DNA of 64,000 bases from contig CM037593.1 of the NCBI GenBank assembly GCA_021018995.1, positions 41,615,810 through 41,679,809 of the forward strand. Direction: 5' to 3'. This document shows positions 32,400-42,839 of this stretch, piece after piece (the first letter of the stretch is position 1; every line of letters begins with the position of its first letter). The notes below the pieces were generated by a model. That model was not told where the DNA came from. It was given only the letters and a program-made list of their open reading frames with translations, and did no database searches. A program made the position numbers and the translations under genes. The stretch is from Chloranthus sessilifolius (taxonomy: Eukaryota; Streptophyta; Magnoliopsida; Chloranthales; Chloranthaceae).

Positions 32400-32960
32400 T
32401 TTTCGTCCCAAAGGAACTGAAGAGGATCTGGTTCTGGTGGTGGTGGTGGGTCCTCCCAGTTGTCTTGATTGATTAGGTTTTATCGTCGTCGTTAACATTG
32501 AAAAATCATCGTCACGATCGTGGAAAATCATTAGGGATAATATCGCTATCGATTGTATATGCAATCGCTATCGATTGTATAGGCAATCGCTATCGATTGT
32601 ATATGCAATCGACATTGATATTATCCCTAACCATCACCAGCAAATGATTTTCCATGATTAGCAGCAAATGATTTTTCCCTATTATCCCTACCAGCCCCCA
32701 TATTTCCCAATGTCAAACGACGACGATAAAACACCTTAAAACCTACTATAACCCAATCAAGTTCAATCTTGTATGGGATGACCCACCACCACCACCAGAA
32801 CCAGATCTTCTTCAGTTCCTTTGGGACGAAAACGATGATGTAATAAAAATTTTGGCGAAATCGATATCGATTGTATATACAATCGTTATCGATTGATTAT
32901 ACAATCGTTATCGATTGCATAGACAATCGATATCGATTGTATATGCAATTGATAACGATA
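32400..32960. repeat. Inverted duplication with 22-bp repeats near the right MULE end
   Basis: The segment around 32400-32630 recurs in reverse complement around 32640-32850. AGGAACTGAAGAGGATCTGG at 32411 pairs with CCAGATCTTCTTCAGTTCCT at 32802, and GGTGGTGGTGG with CCACCACCACC. CAATCGCTATCGATTGTATA units fill the centre and right side. The whole can fold into a long hairpin. Confidence 0.75.
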
Positions 32961-33224
32961 AAAATTACTACAAAATGGGCACCGACGAAAGAAGAAGAAA
33001 AAACTCAATAGAAATTATAACATTTACTAGCTACTTACAGGTTTGGTAGCTTGAAGATTGAAGAACGGAATGCTAGTGACTCTCGATCGCCTCTCCACCG
33101 ACTTCGAACGAAAAAGTAAAAAAGTAAAAAGGTAAACAGTGAAGGTTTGGTGAAGGCGGCTATTTATTATGTTGGGGGTAAATATGGTATTTCCTAAAAG
33201 TGGAAGATGGCTCGGTGCGCAGCG

Positions 33225-33304
33225 GGTCGATTTGGGTAAAGGTGAAACTATAGGGTCTCTGCAGTAAAAGGTACATCTGACAGGGTCGGTCAGGTAAATT
33301 TCCC
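33225..33304 (-). repeat. Right TIR of the MULE
   Basis: Reverse complement of the left TIR with two mismatches in 80 bp. Similarity drops sharply inside 33225. Confidence 0.93.
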
Positions 33305-33894
33305 CTATAAAAATAGGGTGTTTTAGCGGTAGCCAAAATTGTCGCTATTAACGAAAAAAACTGCCGCTACTGAAATAACAAGGTTTTTGGTTAATAGCGG
33401 CAGTTTTAACTGTCGCTAATAATCTTATTTTTTGTAAAACCGGAGTGGTACCTTCATTTTGTGCACCCTCAATATTTGATTTGAAGAATTTCATCTAGAG
33501 GAGGACTCCACTTCCACAAAGCATTTATTGATTCAGTAATATTCCGAGGAAGCTTGTTGTTCCAGAAAGTATTGTAAAACCCGTGTCGAGTCAGGGTAAG
33601 CTCTAGCTCGACTCTCCCAAGTAAAACCCGAGTTGTAGTTTGACTCTAGGCACTTTAAGCTTGAAACATCTAGGCTCGAGCTTGGCTCTACCAAGCTCGA
33701 GTCGAGTCTGAGCCAGAGTAAATTTTTTTCTAATTTTCCCGTTGTTAGTGATTATCTATTTTTTTCTTTCTTTATTACTTTTTAAGCTATCTATATCTAT
33801 TTTTCAGCTACCTATTTTTCAGCTATCTATATCTATACCTCCGTATTTTTTTATTTCATCCGTTTGTATACACATGTACATCAAAACTAAATAA

Positions 33895-34261
33895 GGCTGC
33901 CTATGGCATAGCTCTCTGTTAGCCCTCTTCACAGCAAAGTTCACCTGCTTTAATTAGTTCTCATTCTCTTTTCTAACTCCCTTCAAAGGAGGATTTTCCT
34001 GCTCTAGCAACAACCTCCCTGCTCTCTACTAACTCTCTACTGGAGCAAATAAAATCTTCTCTGGCAAAGAGTGAGTAGAGAGGAAGATAGAATTGCTGAA
34101 CAGATAAATCCTGCATAAAATCTTGCTATGCAAAGAGTTATAAAGGAGAAGAGGTACCTGTTAAAGCAGATAGCAAGATATTAGCAAAGAGGATGGGAAC
34201 CTGCTAAAATAGGTGAACTTTACTATGGCTTGAGCTAACAGAGAGCTATGCCATACGCAGC
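33895..34261. mobile_element. MITE with long TIRs, 367 bp
   Basis: The left GGCTGCCTATGGCATAGCTC is matched by the reverse complement of the right end, GCTGCGTATGGCATAGCTC. Similarity continues inward through CTCTGTTAG and AAAGTTCACCT. The flanks are CTAAATAA and CTAAATAG, a 7-of-8 duplication that fits hAT. Confidence 0.75.
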
Positions 34262-34269
34262 CTAAATAG

Positions 34270-34324
<55 letters not shown>
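34270..34324. repeat. (TA)n microsatellite
   Basis: About 27 uninterrupted TA dinucleotides directly after the MITE. It is likely length-variable. Confidence 0.95.
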
Positions 34325-34327
<3 letters not shown>

Positions 34328-34385
34328 GCCGAGCTGAAGAGTCTGGAGCCTTGGAGCTGGCTTGGCTCTTTGACAATTCTAGTCA

Positions 34386-35640
34386 TCTCTAATTATTCCT
34401 AGGATAGCGTTTTTGTGCCTTTGTCGATTCTCAAAAATCATATCATTTCATTCTTGCCAACGATAATAAACAATAGTAGAGAATCCCACTTTGACGAAAT
34501 TGCTCTGCTCGTGATTCGTGAATCTATTTTCTCTATATAACGTGATCAACTTCTTCATTGATGGATCCTATACTAAGTTTTGGGTAGATAGGTTCGAATC
34601 TTGTCACCTTGATTTTAGCTGAAGTCAGCTAATACTCAAATATATCAAACAACTACCACCTCATCTTACTTGTGACTCTATATATATGACTTAAAATTTC
34701 ATACAATTGTTCCAAATGAGAACCTTCCATTTAAACTCTTCTGAAAGTGAATTTAGCCGTACCTTATGGGGTCTAGATACAATCCTCATCACATTTGTTT
34801 TGCCTTGGAAAACATACAATCCTTATCCCAAACAAGTTGCATTTTATTAGTAGCAAAACTCGTACCGATCCCTCCAGTTCAATGTAACATGTTTACTAAC
34901 TTTAGCATCAAGATGACTCTCAAATTCTCTCCAAAAAATAAAAGAATTACTCTCAAATTGATAAATGGTGCGAAAACTACCTTAAAAGACTTGTATCCAT
35001 CCATGGATTTCACCATAAGACCATATCAATTAGTCTATTAAAGCTAATTGAATGTATAAATCTAGAAAGAGATGGTCAAGACCATAGGAATCTAAGAAAT
35101 TCATTCATTCTTTTTAATCTCTTTTCTGTAAGTAGGAAGTACTCATATGTCTAATCTCTTTTGATGGATCTGTATGGATCTATCGATCCGACCATTCAAA
35201 TATATGCCATAGGATCTAGGCACATGATCAATCAAAAATAATAAATCAACAATCCATAAATTAAAATATATGTGCATACTTTGATTGTGAGCCATTAAAG
35301 GTGGGTTGCCGATCTTCAACGATCTCCTCGCTCTCAATACCTCCTAACATAATGGGGATGCTTTTGCTAATAGGGAGGGTTGAGTGTGTCGAGCAATCGT
35401 TGGGACCAAGCATCCCTTATATTTATAGCCAAAGAGTCCTTTCCCATTAAGGACTTAAATTACTAATTATATTGTGATTAGAAATTACAATCATACTATA
35501 ACTAAAAGACTTAACTATTAGTTGTTTATTCTCTTCAAATTCACCGAATTAGCAACTATTACATCACAAGATTGATCTTACACCATTCACCGGTCAACGG
35601 ATTGACCATAGTGACGGCCACCAAAATAGAAACTTCTAGC
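34386..35640. other. Unassigned stretch with a possible minus-strand promoter
   Basis: On the minus strand GGCTATAAATATAAGGG (35414-35430) is a good TATA-like sequence. It is followed by a leader-like region with GAGAGCGAGGAGATCG, which could be the U3/R part of a Copia-type LTR or a decayed promoter. I could not find matching LTR ends. The open frame at 34766-35041 has no recognised domain. Confidence 0.3.
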
Positions 35641-36158
35641 ATCTTTCACATCTCTTATCTCCAGTATCAATTTCCACCATAATTATATCCTTTTGTGTAA
35701 TATGAAAGGCGATAATAAAATAAAATTTTTTGTATTTCTCTCATCTTCTTTCAACCATCATACTCGAACATTTGAACGTGCAAATCTAGGTTACTTTAGT
35801 ATTGCAGAGTTCTGAGTGAAGATATAAAAGAGGGTCAACATTCATATTCCAAGCTTCCTTTATGGTATTGAAGAATTCAGACGGTTTTGGACCTTTAGGA
35901 TACTTGCATATTATAGAAAAAAAGGAAAATAAAAGAAGAGAATAATTAAAAATCCCCATCTAAAATCTAAAATCTGTAAATAGACTTCCATTTACACATA
36001 AAGCTAAACATAATTCCAAAGAATTCTAATCTTAACACACTTATTTTAAGATCTTAATCTTAATCTCAAACGACGGTTACGCATATGCATACCTCTCTAA
36101 ATATCTTAACAACCCTAAAAATTTTCTATTAGATATTCCATCTCTCCTTAAAAAAAAA
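35641..36158. other. Unassigned AT-rich sequence
   Basis: No coding frame, TIR or RNA gene recognised. Confidence 0.4.
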
Positions 36159-36405
36159 GGGCACTTAATGAAAAGAGGATTTTCTTTTAAGTTTTATAGT
36201 AACATACTACTTCAAAAACTTTTGCGTAATCAGGATTGCACGAATATTTTAGGTTCAAAAATTTGAGTATGCACGAATTTCAAACTAGCATTCACGGATT
36301 TCAAGGACATTGGAATATGGTGCATCCTGATTATGCAAAACTCTTCTGTTTTGATATATTACTACAAAACTTTATATTCCCAATCCTTTTTTGCTAATTA
36401 TGCCC
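36159..36405 (+). mobile_element. MULE-type MITE, copy A
   Basis: It starts GGGCACTTAATGAAAAGAGG and ends CTTTTTTGCTAATTATGCCC; the reverse complement GGGCATAATTAGCAAAAAAG is a weak TIR match. It is flanked by A8 runs at 36151-36158 and 36406-36413, consistent with insertion in a poly-A target. It is an inverted relative of copy B. Confidence 0.7.
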
Positions 36406-36437
36406 AAAAAAAAGTTTCAACCAAGCCATATGAATAA

Positions 36438-36680
36438 GGCATAATTACATAATAGGACCACGAAAGCGTTTTGCGCTATTATACTGAAACGAAATTTTTT
36501 TGCATAATAAGGACGCACCATATTCTGGTGTCCTTGAAATTTGTGAATACTAGTTTGAAATCCTTGAATACTCAAAAATTTGAACCGCTAAAAATTCGTA
36601 CAGTCTTGATTACGCAAAAGTTTTTGTAGTATAATACTGCAAAACTTTTATAACATGAATCCTCTTTTCGCTAAGTGCCC
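36438..36680 (-). mobile_element. MULE-type MITE, copy B
   Basis: 243 bp, flanked by a perfect 9-bp duplication, TATGAATAA (36429-36437 and 36681-36689), the Mutator length. Its right end AATCCTCTTTTCGCTAAGTG(CCC) is the reverse complement of copy A's left end, so it lies inverted to copy A. Confidence 0.85.
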
Positions 36681-36689
36681 TATGAATAA

Positions 36690-38827
36690 GTATCGAATCT
36701 AGTGCAGTAGGATCGGTTACTCTAAGAATAAAAGTAGTAGTTTTCATATCTCTTAAAAAGGATAGGTCAACACATTGGTTGAAAGTTTCAAAAATTCTAG
36801 CCATCACCTGATATATAATCAATACTGAAATCACACACATATTCTACCTATCACTACTAATTCGATAATCTTTACTATTATGAAGTGACAAATGCGGATT
36901 TGAGACTAGGGAGAAAAATATTAGATTTTTTTGTCCCTCATCTCTACGTTAATTTAATATTCTATTAAATCTACTCAAGAAAGGATACATCATTTGCAAC
37001 CATAGGCGTGAAGAAAGAATCTTGGTTACCTAGAAAAAAAAAATCTTGGTTGTGAATAGTGGATCACTAAAGTTAAGGGCTCATCGTGTTTCTGTACTTT
37101 GAGAAAAATTCATATTTCTAACAAAGGTGATCGTGTGTACAATCGCTTAAGTTGTAATGAATTTTAAAATAAATCAAGCATTACTACATGATGTCAAAAA
37201 TATTTAAAACCTCATAACATATCATATCAAAACTGAGAAGCATAACATAGAATGGAATATGGATGATGCTTCTATTTCATATTTCTTTTTCTATCTATCT
37301 CATCAACTTATCAAACATAACATATCGAAAGTCTTATTACTACTCCATATACCAACATAACGTACTTCGTATTTTACTTATTTTAATTGAACGACCTGTG
37401 TTAGGGCCGCTGTCGAACCTATCACGCAAGGTCCACGTGCAGATAATTACCTAACCTTCATATCATAACATAAATCATCATTCAGTTAGATAAGATTGCC
37501 AGCATAGTAATAATAATGTTTTCTTAGATAGAGACAAAACCAACATATTGCCCTTAAGACTCGTCTTGACTATAGACATTGGACCCTTACGGTGACTCGT
37601 AAGATATGACACGTGTAAAACTTAATTCATGTTTAGATGACTTTCATAGTGTCTTAACATATCATATCAGTATTCGATTCTGGGTTTAGTTCCCCACTTC
37701 GATTTCATATTTGTGTGGACTTAAGTCCTCACTTTCTTAACATATCATATATTAACATATTCATTTATCATATTTACTTGAAACTTAATTAGAATGGGCC
37801 AAGGTGTGATAGACTTTACTAAATCACGCTTTTCAAGAGATAGGTTTTGTAGTAACCTGGGTGTACTTCGTGTGACAGTCTATACTCTCATAGAGGTATT
37901 GTATCTATATATGGATGCCTACATTCTAAGTTTCATGTGACTGTGAAAGAAATCTCGCCGTGACGATGACTTTTATCATGTGTCATATCTTATTCTTAAC
38001 TTATCATGTGTATGTCCTGTCATAATTTTCTATATGATGAATGTCATATGATAATGATGAACATATATAAAAAGGAACATACACCTTAAGCATTGCATGA
38101 ATATAATGAAGTTAATATGGAGCATAAAATTTAAAGCGTTGAGCCAAAAACAAAGAATAAGAATTATTCAATTATATTTATTCTATGAATGAGTCCAATT
38201 ATTCTTTATTGGAGGTAATTGTGTTTAAAGTGCTTGATGATTTGATTGGTAAAGTGATTGGGCATGTTCGGATCCTAAAGAGACACACGTGTCCATTTAA
38301 GGACCGTAGGAGCTTTAAAAGAGGTAATAGACATTCTCATTGTATCCAAAAAGTCTAAAATTATAAGATCGAGTTTTGTTTTGCTTAAATAAGATGTCCA
38401 AATGAAAAGATCTCGCAAATCAAATCGTGAAAGAAGGACAATTCAGAACTGTCAATCTCGATTGGTTGAAAGTGGTTTCAAGTGGTCGAGGTGGAAATAG
38501 AAGTCTGGGAATAAGTAAACTTGACTGGTCGAATTGATTTTTGACCGGTCGATTTGTCTGAACAATAAGCCAAAGTATATCAACTCGATTGGTCGAATTG
38601 GATCTTCTTAATATTTTTAGTGGGAAAAGTTTATTTGCATTATTAAACGAAAAGGGGTGACATTCTGGATATTTTATAATGGAATGGCGGTGAGAGATTA
38701 TATGATTATGTCAAGAATCATGCTAATACCAATAATTGAAGAGAAATCTTGTCAATTTCAATACCGTGGAAACGAATTTTAGACAATGGCTTAAATATTA
38801 ATGAGCATAAAATCTCTCAAGATATGC
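36690..38827. other. Unassigned AT-rich sequence, possible retroelement debris
   Basis: Repeated CATAACATATCATATC phrases occur between 37200 and 37760. Several (T)TCGATTGGTCGAATTG/GACCGGTCGATTTG units at 38450-38600 echo the TCGA motifs of the LTRs here, suggesting an old LTR or leader fragment. No domain recognised. Confidence 0.4.
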
Positions 38828-38851
38828 TTTGAATTTGGGACCCTAATCGAC

Positions 38852-41129
38852 TGTAATATCCCTGATATTTTCGGCATATTTTCGTTTACCTCGGTAAGCG
38901 TGCCCGGAAAATACTGTAGAATATCTTTGGACTTTTGGTAAGCTAAGGCTTTGGTAAGACTAATGGCCAAAGGATTTGGTCTCGAGAGGTGTGCAAGTCA
39001 TGAAGTCGATGACTTATACTATCGGGTTGGTGTTAGTGGTTAACACTAGATATGCTCTCAAACTAAGTGGATAAGTTGCAAATACAAAAATCTAGATTTT
39101 TGTATGCTTTGTTTACATATTATAAAGAGAGAGAGAGTTTAGAGAAAATACACTTCTCTCTTTCGGTTGGAAACCAAATAGGAAACTTTTGGGCAGCTTG
39201 TGATCTTTAGATCTTGGAAGTTTTAGAGTTCCTCTCTCCATCTCAACCATTGATCAGAGTAGTGCCTCAATTCTGATCAGTTTGAATTAATTAAAAGAGA
39301 AGAGTGATGTGGAGAGGGTGAAAATCTGTGTGGTTTTATTGAGTGAAGTGGCTGTAACCACCCTTCTTATGGGACTGATTTGAAGATCTAAAATCATTGA
39401 GCTTGGAGATCTTTCCCGGACGTGAATCGGTTCAAAGAAAGCAACGCATTAAGCTAAAAGAGGTATGCCTTAAAACCTCCTTATGCAAAATTGTTTGATT
39501 TTTGTTAAGAATATAAGTTTTGAATTCAATAGAAATGATGGAATGGCTGTGTAGGAAATATGCAAAAGAATCCGAGCATGTTAAAAGTTACTACCTAAAG
39601 TACTGAGAAAATCGACCATCGATTCAAAATTGGAAATCGACTGTCGATTTGGAAATCGACAGTCGAAAATGAATTTTTAAGGCTATAACAGAGTTCTGAA
39701 ATTCGATGGTCGATTTTAAAATCGACCATCGAATTTCAAATTCGACCATCGAATTTGAAATCGATGGTCGAATTCTATCCAGTTCTGGCTTTTTAAATTT
39801 TGATTGGATTTTTTGTTTTATAAGCCTTTGGATTAAATTTTGGGTTGTATATTAACACTTAGGGTGTTAATATATGTAGGTTTTGGTCAAATTGGGAGTC
39901 CTTGGAGAGGATTGCTTAGACATGCCTTTGATTTTGCTTGGTTAAGGTAGGGGAACCTTGTATTTAATTTGCATCAAATTATAAGGATAAATTGTTGACT
40001 ATTTCAATAAAGGGTAAAATTTAAAGTCTGTTACACAAGATAAATAAAACTCGAACACATGGCTCAATTTGAAAATTTTGTGAACCTTGCTATAACTAAG
40101 AACCTTTGGAATCCGAACATCGGACCTCGGTTAAATTTGAATCGTAACCTCGCTAACTTTTGAATTAGAACTTCGAATCAGAACTTTGAAAATCAGTATA
40201 AGATATGAATAATAAGCTTGGATACGTGTTAGCATTTGCATTTGATTTTTGGTTCATACGTACGATGCCCTAGATTCCACCAACCGTGTTGACGGTAAAA
40301 CTTTGGCGCAAGTTTCCCTCATAGCGTAGGGGCTTGTTGCATTTTCGAAATGGGTTCATGAACGACGATGGTCAGTAGGGTCTTCCCATCGGTCACTTAG
40401 TCCGCTCTCATGCTATAGGAAATTTGAGAGATATAATTAAGTTATAAATTTAAGACAAGAAGCATGCTGAATCAGAACATTTTGAACACTTTGAACTTAC
40501 TATCAGTTTTGACTCAGAATTAGAACTGGAGATTTGAAATTGAAAGCATCTTTTGAAAAAATCATATTTGATCCGATTCCGTCTTTTGAAAACCAGATTT
40601 ATTATATAAAAGCAAATAGATCCGGCTTCTTCTATTGAGCTTGGTCGTTAGCTCACCCTCGACTATACGTCCACAGGTCCGAGACCGACATTGGGTCAGA
40701 GGATCCGGAGGACTCCGATTATATTCCAGAGGAGGATTTGGATATACCAGCGGAGGAGTTCTTCCCTTGATCTTTGGATCCTTGTATTTTTTGGTATTTT
40801 GTCTGGATATTAATTTTGGAATATTGAGCCTTAGGCTATTTTTTTTTTTTTTTTGTCCTTTTGATATCACTAGAGGAACCATCATCGTGAACCTCTATTT
40901 TAGGTGATTGGATTGGCCATCACCGGTGGTTCCTTTTGGTTCCTCATAGTGATATATTCTTTTGCTATCTGTAGTCTTTTGTTCCTTTTGGATTATGTTA
41001 TGATGCCTCTGTTCTTTAGACCTTTGTTTATGTTGCCGGCTTCTGTTTGTTACGGCTTATTGAGAAATCAATAAGTTGATGAACCGGCCTTTCCTATACC
41101 TTAGGGATTGGAAAAGTCGGGTCGTCACA
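38852..41129 (+). mobile_element. Solo LTR of a chromovirus related to the one at 8916
   Basis: 2278 bp from TGTAATATCCC to GGGTCGTCACA, flanked by a perfect 5-bp duplication, TCGAC (38847-38851 and 41130-41134). It aligns along its length with the LTRs at 8916 and 19050 but is clearly more diverged, so it is a sister subfamily or an older copy. No internal region remains, as expected after LTR-LTR recombination. It carries its own TCGA-motif array (39600-39775) and the same acidic frame near 40690-40770. Confidence 0.92.
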
Positions 41130-41284
41130 TCGACCCTGTCAGATGCACCTTTTCCGTCAGAGACCCTATAGTTTCACCTTTACCCAAACCGACCAGCTTA
41201 GCCAAGCCAGTTCCAGCTAGCACAAAAAGTGTCAACTACCCCTTCTTACACTTTTTATCATTCTACATAGTTTAAAATTTAAAA

Positions 41285-42300
41285 ATTTACACTTTTTTAT
41301 ATTTATGTGATGTGAAGCAACATCATGCCGTCTGATTTAAAGGCCATAATATAAAGGTCAATGGTGCCAAAGATTGACACGAAAAAAAGGCGATATTATC
41401 TCTTTAACAAAAAAAATAAAATTGTATGTTTAGGTGATGTGAAGCAACATCTATGTCGTATGATTTGAAAGCCATAATATAAAGATCGATGGTGTCAAAG
41501 ATTGACATGAAAAAAAGGGCGATATTACTTTTTTTAAAAGAAAATCGTCTGTTTACGCGATGTGAAACAACATCTATGCCGTATGATTTGAAAGTCATAA
41601 TATAAAGATTGATGGTGCCAAAGATTGACACGAATTTTTTTTTGATATCGCCTCTTAAAAAAAACTAAAAATTGTTTGTTTGAAGAATTGATATCGATGA
41701 GTCAATATCGACTCATTAAAGAGTCGATATCTAATGAGTCATTATCGACTAATTAAAAAAAGCTAATAATATGTTTTTTATTTTTATTTTTAATTAGTCG
41801 ATAACGACTGTATAAACAGTCGGGATCGACTCTTTAATGAGTCGATATCGATTGTTTAAACAAGCGATATCGACTTTTTAATGAGTCAATATCGATTCTT
41901 TAATTAAATAAACAATTTTATTTTTATTTTTTTAAAGAGGCGATATCGACTTTTTTATGTGTCAATCTTGGGCACCATCGATCTTTATGTTATGGCTTTC
42001 AAATCATACGGCATAGATGCTGCTTCACATCGCGTAAATAAGGGATTTTTTTTTAAAAAAAAGAGGTAATATAGCCTTTTTTTCGTGTCAATCTTTGACA
42101 CCATCGATCTTTATATTATGACTTTCAAATCATACGGCACAGATGCTACTTCACATTGTGTAAACAATGATTTTTTTTTTTAAAGAGGTAATATCGCATT
42201 TTTTTCGTATTAATCTTTGGCACCATTGATCTTTATATTATGGCCTTCAAATCAGACGGCATAGGTGTTGCTTCACATTGCGTAAATATAAAAAAGTGCA
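41285..42300. repeat. Inverted, internally tandem arms of the small MULE
   Basis: The left arm has about three tandem units of about 125 bp containing GATGTGAAGCAACATC, CATAATATAAAG and GCCAAAGATTGACACGAA (41300-41640). The right arm has about three units in reverse complement (41950-42290). Between them, GAGTCGATATCGACTC-like palindromes recur (41690-41950). The single strand could fold into a 500-bp stem. Confidence 0.85.
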
Positions 42301-42574
42301 AATTTTTAAAATTTTAAACTATGTAGAATGATAAAAAGTGTAAGAAGGGGTATTTGAGATTTTTTGTGTTAGCTGGAACTGGCTTGGTTAAAAGCTGGTT
42401 GGTTTGTGTAAAGGTGAAACTATAGGGTCTCCGACGAAAAAAGTGCATTTGACAAGGTTGATTAGGGAAATTTCCCTTTGAATTTTGACTTCGTCACATT
42501 GACAGGTTCACCGCATTGGCCGTACACCTATCACCGTCTTAGCCATCATATATATTTAGCCTAAAAATGCCCTT

Positions 42575-42585
42575 CATATATAAAG
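42575..42585 (+). promoter_or_regulatory. TATA-box promoter of the second ULP1-type gene
   Basis: CATATATAAAG is followed about 20-150 bp on by a pyrimidine-rich leader and a CTCTCTCTCTCTCTCACTGTAAGT sequence, that is, a CT-rich 5' UTR ending in a consensus donor at 42731. This is a plausible plant core promoter plus first non-coding exon for the gene fragments from 45480. Inference from motif and position. Confidence 0.45.
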
Positions 42586-42839
42586 GGTTTAAACCTGCAC
42601 TATTCCCTTTTTCCCCTCTCTTCCTTTCTTTCTCACGTTGGTTCCCCTTCTTCTTCGTGCAAACCTCGTCGACTTTGTGCTAACCTCCCCGACGAAGAAA
42701 ACGGTAGGGTTTCTCTCTCTCTCTCTCACTGTAAGTCTCTCTATCTCTCTCAATGATTCTTCTTCCTCTTATTTTTCTTCTTTATTTCTCTACATCAAAA
42801 TCAGGAACGGGTTAGATAAGATGCCTTAGTTCATTTTTT

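Larger units (their letters stand above)
23496..33304 (+). mobile_element. Autonomous-type MULE with mudrA and ULP1 gene, 9809 bp
   Basis: The TIRs at 23496-23575 and 33225-33304 start GGGAAATTTACCTGAYCGAC and match at about 78 of 80 positions. The flanking 9-bp direct repeats are CTACAAAAA and CTATAAAAA (8 of 9), the Mutator-type duplication length. It carries a MuDR-like transposase on + and a DUF1985/ULP1 protease gene on -, converging as in ULP-bearing MULE families known in plants (KI-MULE/Kaonashi type). Both genes are decayed. Nearly all non-coding interior is filled with 22-bp-period CAATCG/CGATTG repeats. Confidence 0.93.
23485..33438. mobile_element. CACTA-like MITE split by the MULE
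   Basis: CACTACAAAAA lies at 23485-23495, left of the MULE. After its right TIR, TAGGGTGTTTTAGCGGTAGC continues to TCTTATTTTTTGTAAAAC near 33438. Put side by side, this matches the reverse complement of the MITE at 22157-22307. The MITE was therefore the insertion target. Confidence 0.75.
33575..34385. mobile_element. GAGCC/CTCGAG-rich hAT-like element, interrupted
   Basis: CTCGAGCTTGGCTCTACC and AAGCTCGAGTCGAGTCTGAG at 33674-33720, and GAGGCCGAGCTGAAGAGTCT at 34325, resemble the subterminal parts of the element at 8394-21619. A smaller MITE and a TA microsatellite lie inside. Ends not firmly defined. Confidence 0.4.
38837..42476. mobile_element. Non-autonomous MULE, same TIR family, split by a solo LTR
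   Basis: Perfect 9-bp duplication TTTGAATTT at 38828-38836 and 42477-42485. The right TIR (reverse complement GGGAAATTTCCCTAATCAAC) matches the left end GGGACCCTAATCGAC, which resumes after the LTR as TCGACCCTGTCAGATGCACC. It shares GAGACCCTATAGTTTCACCT with the large MULE. Without the LTR it is about 1.36 kb. It has no transposase frame and is mostly a long inverted structure. Confidence 0.92.

Noticed and set aside
27985-32950. Regularly spaced short repeats that could suggest a CRISPR array
   Set aside because: Plant context, repeats are palindromic with short, similar spacers, and lie in introns of a transposon gene.
34766-35041. Open frame of 91 codons
   Set aside because: No recognisable domain or promoter on this strand; not supported as a gene.
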